Under the pieces are notes generated by a model. It did no database searches. It had not been told where the DNA came from and saw nothing but the letters and a program-made list of their open reading frames with translations. From Pseudomonas sp. JUb42 (GTDB lineage: Bacteria; Pseudomonadota; Gammaproteobacteria; Pseudomonadales; Pseudomonadaceae): a stretch of 64,000 nt of DNA. Both the position numbers and the translations under genes were made by a program. The stretch is taken from NCBI RefSeq assembly GCF_024807945.1, contig NZ_JANUFD010000001.1, positions 248,001 to 312,000 on the forward strand, written 5' to 3'. The stretch's first letter is position 1; each line of letters starts with the position of its first letter. Below are positions 8,801-17,149 of this stretch, piece after piece.

Positions 8801-9117
8801 GGCGAGGGTGATTCAGGTCTGTGGTCTTCGAGCATGTGCCGCAGGCGTTTGCGCACGTAGGCGCGCAGGGACGGTGGGTAATCGATGTCCAGTTGCCAGG
8901 CTTGCAGGAACAGCACCGAATGGGCGATCAGCTTGAAACCGGGGCTTTTGCGCAGGGATTTGAGTCGTTGCAGGGCGCGTAGTTGATCCGGGTCAAGTGC
9001 GTCGGTGCTTGGGCCTTGAGCGGTTGAAGGGTCGATCCGCGGGTCGAGTTCTAGGCTGTGTTCGCCAAGCAGATGCAGTGCCCGATCCTTGGGCGCGGGT
9101 TTCCAGTGTTCTTGCAT
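5812..9117 (-). CDS. Giant DUF6543-like (dermonecrotic-toxin-type) protein with caspase-like C-terminus
   Basis: About 1101 residues if the ATG at 9117 is used; a GTG at 9165 would add 16, and neither has a good ribosome binding site. The style of the N-terminal and central regions resembles the large Pseudomonas DUF6543/dermonecrotic-toxin proteins. A hydrophobic stretch (LLLAPMSLLLTPVALASLAI) near residues 755-785 may insert in a membrane. The last 180 residues contain a hydrophobic strand ending STHGYY (His near 922) and another ending LLVHCRC (Cys near 1075). This is the order expected of a caspase-fold His/Cys dyad, and may match the 'Stv' putative adhesin domain. REP sequence at 6602-6656 is translated within the frame. 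No immunity or secretion gene is adjacent. The function is inferred only. Confidence 0.65.
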   Translation of the reverse strand: MQEHWKPAPKDRALHLLGEHSLELDPRIDPSTAQGPSTDALDPDQLRALQRLKSLRKSPGFKLIAHSVLFLQAWQLDIDYPPSLRAYVRKRLRHMLEDHRPESPSPDDTHITFITEDDPAISNDGSEQFSLRLSLTELGMTCFDTPSFVALTRCPIEDDELSPAIPGLPASKLIDLLRDSTWQADYDTCFQNFWHRHEKTYRALSKLAFLDQLARQLARKRISRDGYLLALDAMGLNSFPTSPACLTEVARGQLAELHMLSVNGNPVPGLFQLRSKNTSHCFIHVLGSKSVVEYISDDPRHMAARLLEALRAARGLVPLPDDSAITEYRATLVQGDLFDNLTRLQKQRSLTEDSGDPLEPPSSVDLLRPIKRSLALISAADLWNVQPDILRHLPVVQRSAAKAIRSALFDRYGLLLNPYHVFIRYLPGTSTTPLGNARLPSNFVYVPDTKPISLGKALINNYRVEQSLGYLDNGGRSVVYLDATGKGEWAPERLLSISPEAIEDTVKSIDFLALMSAQVIHFWEQHKDSIEQAFQAGLVAQAVIALKRGNLTRSGFDAVVQALAGNEGAQWQALGFNVFSLLFEGVERQYCAGLLVLEEQDKPRRILYQAGSARAFMEFQSPAQLVDHLRSSAADEQWRQSVLDYIPARHQTRLDYLLRIWGGVQPCDDAVSLLRPWAEGIYNPDVQDAKAYKLYETTLIDSPFAFMHRTLRDNQLQEAQTQIVTSREVSLRYWTRHLSHLQLLLAPMSLLLTPVALASLAIEVALLSLHVASAALPGYRGSEKQQAILAALSLGLLDLSPATPRLLQALRRLHRAPGRTSVAPVLTRRSPSRLKPVLQKNTDEPIGQIEKGGFTAILNHWTHSRRTRLERFFHTDSLLKSWTVPGNPSMRRLPVKVWKLGRKFLLWTSNKHQATTLLVSTHGYYLPWSRTVALPNGTHVYTYAPHGSALVDPGLRQVAHRRIRPYATSNSAGNTPLSLPPLVLTDKMMAGTAKSGHMKNYVLAKFQGRWETYDDISEVVSSTHQSPFKGQLPATPTDVLTVRNRFGMTAPDLEELFTRLFDTGIHYDKILLVHCRCTALDTLLKQGPSYTAPNLPPRVIP
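6602..6656. repeat. REP palindrome inside the giant toxin-like gene
   Basis: The arm TGTAGGACCGGCTTCAGCCGG at 6602-6622 (in pieces: TGTAGGACCGG and CTTCAGCCGG) is the same REP type found between genes at 57192 and 62097. A decayed inverted partner, GGTTAAAACCGGTGCCAC, lies at about 6638-6655. Both arms sit in an open reading frame and are translated, contributing residues such as SRLKPVLQ. Confidence 0.75.
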
Positions 9118-9225
9118 GGTGGCCGATGACGGTGAGAAATGGTCCTGCACTATGGCGCTCGACACGCACGAAAAAGGCTAATTATGTATTTTGTTCGGCG
9201 CGTCTACGGACGCGCCGTGTAGGAC

Positions 9226-11034
9226 TCAGCGCTGTTGCAGGTAGGCACGCCAGCCGCCCAGGTGGCTGATATCGGTTGCACCTTGCAGGCCGTAGGGTTC
9301 GCAGATAAAGCCGGTTTCCCAGCGGCCGTCGGCCAGTTGCACCTTGCCCAGCCCCAGGGGCGCCGGAATACCGGTGAGGAACGAGCCCAGTTCGCTGCTC
9401 GGTAGTTCCCAGACTTCCACGGCAATGGCGACGCCGCCCTGATCGACCCGGACCATGCCAGGGCGCAGCGGCGGGCCGCCTGCCAGGGCATACAGTTGAT
9501 AGTCGGGTGAGCTGAGGGTGCTTTCCAGCAGGTGGGCGCCACGCTGTTTGAGTTGCCAGTTGAGCGCCAGGCCATCCAGATGCGCGCCGCAGACCACGAG
9601 CCGAGCCCTGTCATGCTGCGCGCCGGTCGCCGGTTTGCTCAGCGTGCTTGCCTGTCCGCCAATCAACGGCAAGGCAGTCTGGCGTTGCAGGGCGTCGGCC
9701 AGGCTGAGCAGGTATTGATCTGTGAAGACCCGACCGAACAGGGTCACGCCCCAGGGCAGGCCGTTGGCCATGAAACCGCTAGGGACAGCGACGGCGGCGT
9801 AGTCCAGCAGGTTGACGAAGTTGGTGTAATAACCCAATTCGGAGTTGCGCAGCACTGGCTCGGCTTGCAGCTCGGCGCAGCTGACCGGGCGGCCGATGCT
9901 TGGGGTGATGACGCAATCCAGGCCTTGCAGGGCCTTGTCGCAGATGGCCTTGAGTTCCTGCAAACGGTATTGCGCCCGGAAGGTGTCCACCCCGGTCACG
10001 CTTGGGGCTTTGGCCAGGACCGCGCGGATTACCGGCAGCACCGCCTCGGGATCATTTTCCATCAATTCACCGGCGACGCTGTAGCGCTCGCAAACCCACG
10101 GGCCTTCGTATAACAGCCGTGCGGCTTCGAGGAACGGCGACAGATCGAGGGGCACGGCTTCGCCACCGAGGGCGGAGAAGTGGGCGATGGCGTCGGCAAA
10201 TAGTTGTGGCCCTTCGGTGCAACCGAAAAACTCCAAGTCTTCATCACGAGGTACGCCAAAGCGAAACGGCTTGGGTGCACCGAAGGCTGAGGGTGCGTTC
10301 CACAGCGGGTTGCTGCGGCTGTAGGCGTCACGCGGGTCGGGTTGCGCCGTCAAGCCCAGAAGCTGGCTGGCTTCCCGGGCGGTGGCGGTAAAGGTGGTGA
10401 CGCAATCCAGGGTGCGGCAGGCCGGGACCACGCCGCCGGTGGAGATCAGGCCAACACTGGCCTTCATACCCACCAGATTGTTCAGCGCGGCGGGCACGCG
10501 ACCGGAACCGGCAGTGTCGGTGCCGAGGGCAAAGCTGCTGACTTCAAGGGCCACCGCCAGGGATGAACCGGCGCTGGAGCCGCCCGATGGGTAGTCCTTG
10601 AGCACGCTGTTGGGGCAAGCGCCGTAGGGCGAGCGGCTGCCGTTGAGGCCGGTGGCGAATTGATCGAGGTTGGTCTTGCCCATGGGGATTGCACCCAGGG
10701 CAAGCAGGCGCTCGACCACGGTGGCCGACCGTTCTGGCGTGTAGGTGTAGGCCGGGCACGCGGCGGTTGTAGGAATACCGGCCAAGTCGATGTTGTCCTT
10801 GATCGAGAACGGCACGCCGAACAGCGGCAGATCATCGACGCTTTTGCCTTCCAGCGCCGTGAGATAAGGCTCCAGCTCGGCGCGGCTGAGCAGGTAGATG
10901 AACAGGTTGTACTCGGGGTTCAGCGCTGAGGCTTTTTCCTGCAGTGCCAGGATCAGCTGGCGCGGGGTCAGCTCGCCGGACCGGTAGGCGGCGCGCACGG
11001 TATCCAGTTGCAGGTTGGGCAAGTCATGGCTCAT
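9226..11034 (-). CDS. atzF: Allophanate hydrolase
   Basis: A 602-residue enzyme hydrolysing allophanate to carbon dioxide and ammonium. The N-terminal amidase-signature domain (to about residue 440) shows FSIKDNID, PSGGSSAGSS and DTAGSGRVPA, which carry the Lys-cisSer-Ser triad. The C-terminal region, with PLRPGMVRV and GLGKVQLADG, is the second allophanate-hydrolase domain. The ATG at 11034 is chosen; an ATG at 11058 is possible. The gene follows the carboxylase by 40 bases in the same transcript. It is the last step of urea or guanidine carboxylation pathways. The upstream guanidine-I riboswitch points to guanidine as substrate source. Confidence 0.92.
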   Translation of the reverse strand: MSHDLPNLQLDTVRAAYRSGELTPRQLILALQEKASALNPEYNLFIYLLSRAELEPYLTALEGKSVDDLPLFGVPFSIKDNIDLAGIPTTAACPAYTYTPERSATVVERLLALGAIPMGKTNLDQFATGLNGSRSPYGACPNSVLKDYPSGGSSAGSSLAVALEVSSFALGTDTAGSGRVPAALNNLVGMKASVGLISTGGVVPACRTLDCVTTFTATAREASQLLGLTAQPDPRDAYSRSNPLWNAPSAFGAPKPFRFGVPRDEDLEFFGCTEGPQLFADAIAHFSALGGEAVPLDLSPFLEAARLLYEGPWVCERYSVAGELMENDPEAVLPVIRAVLAKAPSVTGVDTFRAQYRLQELKAICDKALQGLDCVITPSIGRPVSCAELQAEPVLRNSELGYYTNFVNLLDYAAVAVPSGFMANGLPWGVTLFGRVFTDQYLLSLADALQRQTALPLIGGQASTLSKPATGAQHDRARLVVCGAHLDGLALNWQLKQRGAHLLESTLSSPDYQLYALAGGPPLRPGMVRVDQGGVAIAVEVWELPSSELGSFLTGIPAPLGLGKVQLADGRWETGFICEPYGLQGATDISHLGGWRAYLQQR

Positions 11035-11073
11035 GGCAAAATTCCGTTGAAAAGTCATAAGAAGTAATCCGTG

Positions 11074-14000
11074 TCATTCGCTGTCGAGTACGACGACCCG
11101 TTGCCCGGCACGCACCGCCGAACCGGGTTGCACCCGGACTTCCCGGACCACACCGGCCATGGAGGCCAGTACCGGGATTTCCATCTTCATCGACTCCAGA
11201 ATCACCAGCACATCGCCCGCCGCGACCCGCTGCCCGGCCTCGACCTGCACTTGCCATAGGTTGCCGGCAATCGGGCTTTCGACGCCGTACTGGCCCGCTT
11301 CGAGTGGCACTTCATCGGCGGCAGGTGCAACCCCTTCTTCGCTGACAAAATCCGCCTGGCCGTTGGCGATCCAGCGTTCGCGCTCGGCATGGAACGCAGC
11401 CTGTTGTTGCTGACGAAACGCGGCGATGCCCTGAGCTTCGGCGCTGAGGAAGTCCTGATAGTCGGCAAGGTTCAGGGTGCTGTGCTCGATGGACAGCGGG
11501 TAGCGACCGAGGGGGAAATCCCGGCGGATGCGCAGCAGCTCATTGGCGCTGACCGGGTAGAAGCGGATCTGGTCGAAGAAGCGCAGCAGCCAGGGCTTGC
11601 CATCGAAAGCGGCCACGGCGCGGTAGCGATTCCACATCTGCAGGGTGCGACCGACGAATTGATAGCCGCCGGGGCCTTCCATGCCGTACACGCACATATA
11701 GGCGCCACCGATGCCCACGGAGTTTTCCGCGGTCCAGGTGCGTGCCGGGTTGTACTTGGTTGTCACCAGACGGTGGCGTGGGTCCAGGGGGGTAGCCACC
11801 GGTGCACCGAGGTAGACGTCACCCAGGCCCATGACCAGGTAGCTGGCCTCGAATACTGCGCGTTGCACTTCATCGAGATTGGGCAGGTCGTTGATGCGGC
11901 GTATGAACTCCAGATTGCTCGGGCACCACGGCGCGTCCTTGCGCACGGTGGTCATGTATTTCTCGATGGCCAACTGGCAGGCCGGATCGTCCCAGGACAG
12001 CGGCAAGTGAACGATGCGCGAGGGCACCTCCAGGTTGCGACTGGCACACACTGCGTCCCATTCGCCGCTGACGATGGCCAGCAGTTCGGCCAACGGCAGT
12101 TGTTCGGGTTGGTAATGCACTTGCAACGAGCGAATCCCCGGCGTCAGGTCGATCACCCCGGTCAGGGCCTTGGCTTCCAGCGCCTGCATCAGAGCATGGC
12201 CGCGAAAGCGCAGGACCAGGTCCAGCTCCGGCGCGCCGATTTCCAGCAACAGGTGGGTGTCGCCGCTGAGGCGGGCGACGAGGCGGGTGTCGGCGGTGCC
12301 GATATCCAAAACGATGGGTGAAACCAGTTCAGTCATGTGTGGGGTGTGGGAAATCTGTGGGAGCGGATTTATCCGCGAAGGTGGCATTTCAGGCGATAGG
12401 GATGGATTGAATGTGCCGGCCTCTTCGCGGATAAATCCGCTCCCACAGGGTACTGTGGCGGCTGCAAAAATCCTGCGGGCCTCGGCGACACTCACTGCGC
12501 AAAACTGCACCTTATCCCCGGCCTTGAGCTGGCCGAGCTGCCACAGGTCGGCCTCGATAATGGTCACCGGGCAGACAAAGCCTCCCAGGCTCGGGCCGTC
12601 CGGGCCGAGGATCACGGGCATGTCGCCGGTGAAGTCCACGGCGCCGATGGCATAGGGGTTGTCATGGATGTTCGAGGGGTGCAACCCGGCTTCGCCGCCG
12701 TCCGCGCGGACCCATTCCGGTTTCGGGCCGATCAGGCGTACGCCGGTGCGGCTGGAGTTGAAGTGCACTTCCCATTGCGTGGCGAAGAAGGTGGCGATGT
12801 AGGCTTCGGTGAAGTATTCCGGTGCGCCGTGGGGGCCGTAGATCACCCGGATGCTGCGTACCTCGGCGAGGTCTTCGAGCTGATCGGCAGGAATGCTCTG
12901 CCCGGCGCTCCGCTCATGCAGTGGCTGGATATGCAGCACGTCGCCTGCACGCAGGGCGCGACCGCCATGACCACCGAACTGACCGAGGGTGAAGGTGCTT
13001 TTACTGCCCAGATAATCCGGTACGTCGAGACCGCCGCGCAGGCACAGGTAGCTGCGCGCTCCGGCGCCGCTGATGCTGCCTAAAGCCAGGGTTGCACCGG
13101 CCGGGATCAGCAGGGCCGTGTTCATGGTCTGGGGTTGTCCATCCAGTGTCAGCTCGATGGTTGCGCCGGTCACGGCCACCACGGCGTCGCAATTGAAGCG
13201 CAGCAACGGGCCGCTCATGGTGATTTCCAGGGCAGCGCAACCCTCTGCGTTACCCAGCAGACGGTTGCCCTGGCGCAGGGCGCGGCTGTCCATCGGCCCG
13301 GACGGCGGTACACCGACTGCCCAATAGCCGAGGCGGCCAGGGTAGTCCTGCACACTGGTCTGGGTGCCACCGCTGAGCACTTCGAAGGTGCTGGCCTGAT
13401 AGACCAGCCCTTCCAGGCAGCGGGTCCACGGCTGGCCGTTGGCGAAGGGCTGATCATCGAGGATCTGCCGCAGGTAGTCGCGGTTGGTTTCCACGCCATA
13501 CAGGCGGCTGTCGTGCAGGGCTTTGCCGAGATCCAGGCGCGCCTGCTCCCGGGTTGGCGCCCAGCTGATGACCTTGGCGATCATCGGATCGAAAAACGGC
13601 GGGATCTCGCAACCGGCTTCGACCCAGGTATCGATGCGTAGATGCTTGCCGTCTGCCGGGGCGAATTCGACGGCGGTCAGCAGGCCGGGGCTTGGCTGGA
13701 AATCCTTGCCCGGATCTTCCGCGTACAACCGCGCCTGAATGGCGTGGCCACCGGGTTGCAATCCGGCCCTGAGTTGCTGCAAAGGTGGCAGGTCACCGGC
13801 GGCCAGTTGCACCATCCAGCTGACCAGATCGACACCCCAGACTTGTTCGGTGACACCGTGTTCGACCTGCAGGCGGGTGTTCACTTCGAGGAAGTAGAAC
13901 CGCTGATCATCACTGTCGAAGACAAACTCCACGGTTCCGGCGCTGCGATAGCTGACTGCCTTGGCCAGCTTGATCGCCGCCGCGCACAGCGCTTCGCCCA

Positions 14001-14748
14001 TGCCTTCAGGCAGGTTAGGGGCCGGGGTTTCTTCGAGGACTTTCTGATTGCGCCGCTGCACCGAGCAATCGCGCACGCCCAGGGCGATGACTTCACCCCG
14101 GCCGTCGCCGAACACCTGTACTTCCAGATGGCGGGCGCGCTGGATGTATTTCTCGATGAACACGCCTGCGTCGCTGAAGTTGTTCTGGCCCAGGCGCTTG
14201 ACCGCTTCGAAGGATTCGCTCAACTCGTCGGCGTCGCGGCACACGCGCATGCCGATGCCGCCACCGCCTGCGGTGCTCTTGAGCATCACTGGGTAGCCGA
14301 TGGCTTGGGCGGCCGTCAGGGCGTCGGCCAGGCTGTCGAGCAATTCGGTGCCTTCAAGCATCGGCACGCCGTGGGCCTTGGCCAGGGCGCGTGCGGTGTG
14401 CTTGAGGCCGAACACCCTCAGTTGCTCGGGCGTCGGGCCGACGAAGGCGATGCCGACGTCTTCGCAGGCCTGGGCAAAGGCGGCGTTTTCCGAGAGAAAA
14501 CCGTAGCCGGGATGAATGGCCCTGGCGCCCGTGGCCTTGGCGATGGCGAGGATCTTGTCCACGGCCAGGTAAGTGCCCGCTGCCGCGCCTTCGCCCAGGC
14601 TATGGGCTTCGTCGGCCTGGAGCAGATGCAGGCTGGCGGCGTCGGCTTCGGAATACACCGCAACGCCCTGAACCTTGAGGTCACGCAGGGTGCGCAGGAT
14701 GCGGCAGGCAATGGCGCCGCGATTGGCAATCAGCAGTTTGTCGAACAT
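11074..14748 (-). CDS. Guanidine/urea carboxylase (biotin-dependent)
   Basis: A 1224-residue multidomain enzyme. Residues 1-450 are biotin carboxylase, beginning MFDKLLIANRGAIACR, with the ATP-grasp loop KSTAGGGGIGMR. From about 465 comes a KipA-like (AHS2) carboxyltransferase half, with SVQDYPGRLGYW. From about 805 comes the KipI-like (AHS1) half, and the C-terminus is a biotinyl domain with ESMKM. It carboxylates urea to allophanate, or guanidine to carboxyguanidine. The adjacent UAAP genes and guanidine-I riboswitch favour guanidine. Residues 767-798, in the linker between the two carboxyltransferase halves, are encoded by a complete REP pair that keeps the frame open. The start at 14748 has a GGGGG ribosome binding site upstream. 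Confidence 0.93.
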   Translation of the reverse strand: MFDKLLIANRGAIACRILRTLRDLKVQGVAVYSEADAASLHLLQADEAHSLGEGAAAGTYLAVDKILAIAKATGARAIHPGYGFLSENAAFAQACEDVGIAFVGPTPEQLRVFGLKHTARALAKAHGVPMLEGTELLDSLADALTAAQAIGYPVMLKSTAGGGGIGMRVCRDADELSESFEAVKRLGQNNFSDAGVFIEKYIQRARHLEVQVFGDGRGEVIALGVRDCSVQRRNQKVLEETPAPNLPEGMGEALCAAAIKLAKAVSYRSAGTVEFVFDSDDQRFYFLEVNTRLQVEHGVTEQVWGVDLVSWMVQLAAGDLPPLQQLRAGLQPGGHAIQARLYAEDPGKDFQPSPGLLTAVEFAPADGKHLRIDTWVEAGCEIPPFFDPMIAKVISWAPTREQARLDLGKALHDSRLYGVETNRDYLRQILDDQPFANGQPWTRCLEGLVYQASTFEVLSGGTQTSVQDYPGRLGYWAVGVPPSGPMDSRALRQGNRLLGNAEGCAALEITMSGPLLRFNCDAVVAVTGATIELTLDGQPQTMNTALLIPAGATLALGSISGAGARSYLCLRGGLDVPDYLGSKSTFTLGQFGGHGGRALRAGDVLHIQPLHERSAGQSIPADQLEDLAEVRSIRVIYGPHGAPEYFTEAYIATFFATQWEVHFNSSRTGVRLIGPKPEWVRADGGEAGLHPSNIHDNPYAIGAVDFTGDMPVILGPDGPSLGGFVCPVTIIEADLWQLGQLKAGDKVQFCAVSVAEARRIFAAATVPCGSGFIREEAGTFNPSLSPEMPPSRINPLPQISHTPHMTELVSPIVLDIGTADTRLVARLSGDTHLLLEIGAPELDLVLRFRGHALMQALEAKALTGVIDLTPGIRSLQVHYQPEQLPLAELLAIVSGEWDAVCASRNLEVPSRIVHLPLSWDDPACQLAIEKYMTTVRKDAPWCPSNLEFIRRINDLPNLDEVQRAVFEASYLVMGLGDVYLGAPVATPLDPRHRLVTTKYNPARTWTAENSVGIGGAYMCVYGMEGPGGYQFVGRTLQMWNRYRAVAAFDGKPWLLRFFDQIRFYPVSANELLRIRRDFPLGRYPLSIEHSTLNLADYQDFLSAEAQGIAAFRQQQQAAFHAERERWIANGQADFVSEEGVAPAADEVPLEAGQYGVESPIAGNLWQVQVEAGQRVAAGDVLVILESMKMEIPVLASMAGVVREVRVQPGSAVRAGQRVVVLDSE
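12355..12448. repeat. Complete BIME (REP pair) inside the carboxylase gene
   Basis: Perfect 26-bp inverted arms lie at 12355-12380 (CTGTGGGAGCGG...) and 12423-12448 (...CCGCTCCCACAG), separated by 42 bases. The outer part matches intergenic REPs at 14871, 25060, 43607 and 46131. It lies in frame within the carboxylase, between its KipA-like and KipI-like regions, and is translated as GSGFIRE and SRINPLPQ. Confidence 0.9.
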
Positions 14749-14870
14749 GGCATAACCCCCGCAGACCAATCATCGTTGGTCTCGCTATGGGAAGCGGGCC
14801 GTCCCGCTATGGGTGGTGCTGCATGACGGTCGTCCGTCATGGCGTGTTCTGGTAGATCTGTGGTGCTCCT

Positions 14871-14933
14871 TTCGCGGATGAATCCGCTCCCACAGGAAAC
14901 GGATATCTTTGTGGGAGCGGATTCATCCGCGAA
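14871..14933. repeat. BIME (REP pair)
   Basis: Two inverted REP arms, TTCGCGGATGAATCCGC... at 14871-14895 and TGTGGGAGCGGATTC... at 14910-14933, lie in the 221-base gap between the UAAP2 and carboxylase genes. The arms face the opposite way from those at 12355 and 25060. Such elements may stabilise or attenuate the polycistronic mRNA. Confidence 0.9.
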
Positions 14934-14969
14934 CGCAATAGCCAGAGCAGCTCCGGAATTTGCCTTGGC

Positions 14970-15635
14970 TTAGTTCCAGATCAACAATTCAGCCGCCGTC
15001 GGGTTGTAGCCGTTGCACGGGTTGTTCAGTTGCGGGCAGTTGGAGATCAGCAGGATCACGTCCATTTCCGCGCGCAGTTCCACGTATTTGCCCGGTGCCG
15101 AGATGCCGTCTTCGAAGGTCAGGCCGCCGTCGGCGGTGACAGGCACATTCATGAAGAAGTTGATGTTCGGCCCGATGTCGCCCTTGCCCAGGCGCCCGTC
15201 ATGGGCACAGGCGCGCAGGTAGTTATCGCGGCAGCTGTGCATGTGGCGTTTGTCCAGGGCGTAGCGCACGGTGTTGCTCTCCTGGGCGCAGGCGCCGCCA
15301 AGGGTGTCGTGGCGACCGCAAGTGTCGTCGACGATGGTCAGCATGGCGTGGCCCAGGTTGGAATACAGCACGCTGCCGGTGCTCAGGTAGATCCGGCCCT
15401 GGCGACGCAATGTCCGTTGTACGTCATAGCGTTCACGCGGATTGGCGGCGCTGTAGAACAGGGTGTCTACGGCCTGGTTGCCTTCCAGATCGAGGATGCG
15501 CAGGGTTTGCCCGGCCTTGATCTCTTTCATCCACGGCTCGCCGGCCGGGATGGTGGCGCGGTATATCGGGGCACGGGCGAGCTTGGGCGCGAGGATCTGC
15601 GAAGCGGCATGCTGATTGGCGTATTTATGGATCAT
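14970..15635 (-). CDS. Urea-amidolyase-associated protein 2 (carboxyguanidine deiminase subunit)
   Basis: A 221-residue protein of the UAAP2 type (DUF1989 superfamily). Recognisable stretches are [34 protein letters not shown] and [11 protein letters not shown]. In ykkC-associated clusters the UAAP1/UAAP2 pair forms carboxyguanidine deiminase (CgdAB), which converts carboxyguanidine to allophanate plus ammonia. I did not assign A or B. It follows its partner UAAP1 by 11 bases and lies between the transporter and the carboxylase genes. The His/Cys-rich [12 protein letters not shown] region may contribute to metal binding; that is inference. Confidence 0.88.
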   Translation of the reverse strand: MIHKYANQHAASQILAPKLARAPIYRATIPAGEPWMKEIKAGQTLRILDLEGNQAVDTLFYSAANPRERYDVQRTLRRQGRIYLSTGSVLYSNLGHAMLTIVDDTCGRHDTLGGACAQESNTVRYALDKRHMHSCRDNYLRACAHDGRLGKGDIGPNINFFMNVPVTADGGLTFEDGISAPGKYVELRAEMDVILLISNCPQLNNPCNGYNPTAAELLIWN

Positions 15636-15646
15636 GACAAGGCTCC

Positions 15647-16372
15647 TCAGGCGAACAGACGGTCGGTGTTGATAAAGCCGCGCTCATTTTCCGGGCGCGA
15701 AGTACGGCAGTGTTCAGCGACGCTGGCGTCGGCTTTCATCCAGGTCAGTTGCACCGGTTGCGGGGCGTATTGCGGGTTCGGGTCCATGGGATGTTGCAGG
15801 GCGGTCAGCACCACCAGAGTGTCCATGGGCGCGTACAGCTCGATGTAGTCGCCGGCCTTGGAATTGCCTGGTACGTAATGCAGCAGCCCGGCGTCGTCGA
15901 CGTTGACCCGACTGAACAGGTTCAGGGTCATCAACAGGTCGGACAGGCCCAGGCCCCATTTGCCCAGTTCTACGAGCAGGTTGTCGGCGCCGTTGCGGAA
16001 GAAGCCGTTGCGCAGTTCCTGATAGCGGCCCTGGCCGTATTTTTCTTCGACTTCTTCGGCACACAGCACGCCACCGATGCTGTCGCTCCAGCCGCAGGTA
16101 TCAGCGGTAATGGCGGCGAGGACGCGGCCCATGTCCGAGTACAGACAGTGGCCGTTGGTGAGCTTGGCGGTGTGCTGGCACTTGAGGCTGTCGGGCAGGT
16201 TCAGACGCTCGGTTTTTTCGTTGGCGTTGAGCATTGTCAGGCTGACATTGGCGTTGCCGTTGAGGTCAGTCAGGCGCAGCAGTTCGCCGCGCTTGAGCAC
16301 GAAAGAGCGGTGGCCGCCAGCGGGCAGCAATTCTTCGGCGAATACCGGAAAGAGCGTGGTTGATGCAGTCAT
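15647..16372 (-). CDS. Urea-amidolyase-associated protein 1 (carboxyguanidine deiminase subunit)
   Basis: A 241-residue UAAP1-type protein, homologous to the next gene. It shares the opening pattern [17 protein letters not shown] and the central [12 protein letters not shown], and ends near [18 protein letters not shown]. Together with UAAP2 it is expected to form the heteromeric carboxyguanidine deiminase (CgdAB). It starts 12 bases after the ABC ATPase gene, so import and catabolism share an operon. Confidence 0.88.
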   Translation of the reverse strand: MTASTTLFPVFAEELLPAGGHRSFVLKRGELLRLTDLNGNANVSLTMLNANEKTERLNLPDSLKCQHTAKLTNGHCLYSDMGRVLAAITADTCGWSDSIGGVLCAEEVEEKYGQGRYQELRNGFFRNGADNLLVELGKWGLGLSDLLMTLNLFSRVNVDDAGLLHYVPGNSKAGDYIELYAPMDTLVVLTALQHPMDPNPQYAPQPVQLTWMKADASVAEHCRTSRPENERGFINTDRLFA

Positions 16373-16384
16373 GTGTAAGGTCCT

Positions 16385-17149
16385 TTAAGCCGTTTGCAGG
16401 GCTTCGATCGCCGCGCGAGCGGCGCGGCGGTCGATGTTCAGGGGAATGTCGTAGGTGATGCGCGCGCCATAGGCGCCGGGTGCGTGAGGGTCGTGGCGGA
16501 CCTTGTCGAACACCATCAGGCGCGTGCCGAGGTTGAAGCCTTCGGACAGGTCATGGGTGACCATGAACACGGTCAGCCGGGTCTCGCGCCACAGCTCCAG
16601 CAGCAGGGTATGCATGTCCTTGCGAATGCCGGGGTCGAGGGCGCCGAAGGGTTCGTCGAGCAGTAACACGCGGGGCTTCATGATCAGCGCCTGGGCAATT
16701 GCCAGACGTTGCTGCATGCCGCCGGACAGCTGCGACGGGTACTTGTCCAGCGCATGGCCAAGGCCGACCTTGTGCAGCAGCACCGATGCCTGTTCCCGCG
16801 CTTCGCGCTTGGCACTGCCGAAAAGCCGGCCGAGCAGCGCCGAACGGGGCAGTTCCAGGCCCAGAGCGACGTTATCCAGCACCGACAGATGGGGAAATAC
16901 CGAGTAACGCTGAAAGACCACGCCACGGCTGGCATCCGGCTCGCTGGCCAGGGCCTGGCCGTCGAGCAGAATGCTGCCGCGACTCGGTACTTCCTGGCCC
17001 AGCAGCAGGCGCAGAAAGGTCGATTTGCCGCAGCCCGAGGCGCCGACCAGGGTGCAGAACTCACCCTCGGCCACGCTCAGGTTCAGGCCTTCGAGCACCA
17101 CCTGATCGTCGTATTGTTGCCAGACGTTATTGACCGAAATAAAGCTCAT
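16385..17149 (-). CDS. ABC transporter ATP-binding protein (nitrate/taurine/guanidine type)
   Basis: A 254-residue ATPase beginning MSFISVNNVWQQYDD. Walker A is GASGCGKST, the Q-loop is in VVFQRYSVFP, the signature is LSGGMQQRLAIAQAL, Walker B is RVLLLDEPFGALD, and the switch histidine is in FMVTHDLSEG. It powers import by the adjacent permease and binding protein. Its start overlaps the permease stop by 4 bases (ATGA), which sets the start at 17149. Its place in the riboswitch-controlled operon points to guanidine as cargo. Confidence 0.92.
   Translation of the reverse strand: MSFISVNNVWQQYDDQVVLEGLNLSVAEGEFCTLVGASGCGKSTFLRLLLGQEVPSRGSILLDGQALASEPDASRGVVFQRYSVFPHLSVLDNVALGLELPRSALLGRLFGSAKREAREQASVLLHKVGLGHALDKYPSQLSGGMQQRLAIAQALIMKPRVLLLDEPFGALDPGIRKDMHTLLLELWRETRLTVFMVTHDLSEGFNLGTRLMVFDKVRHDPHAPGAYGARITYDIPLNIDRRAARAAIEALQTA

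Noticed and set aside
13642..14826. Long 394-codon open frame antisense to the carboxylase
   Set aside because: It mirrors a high-GC, well-recognised gene on the other strand, has no ribosome binding site and shows no domain; open antisense frames are expected at this GC.
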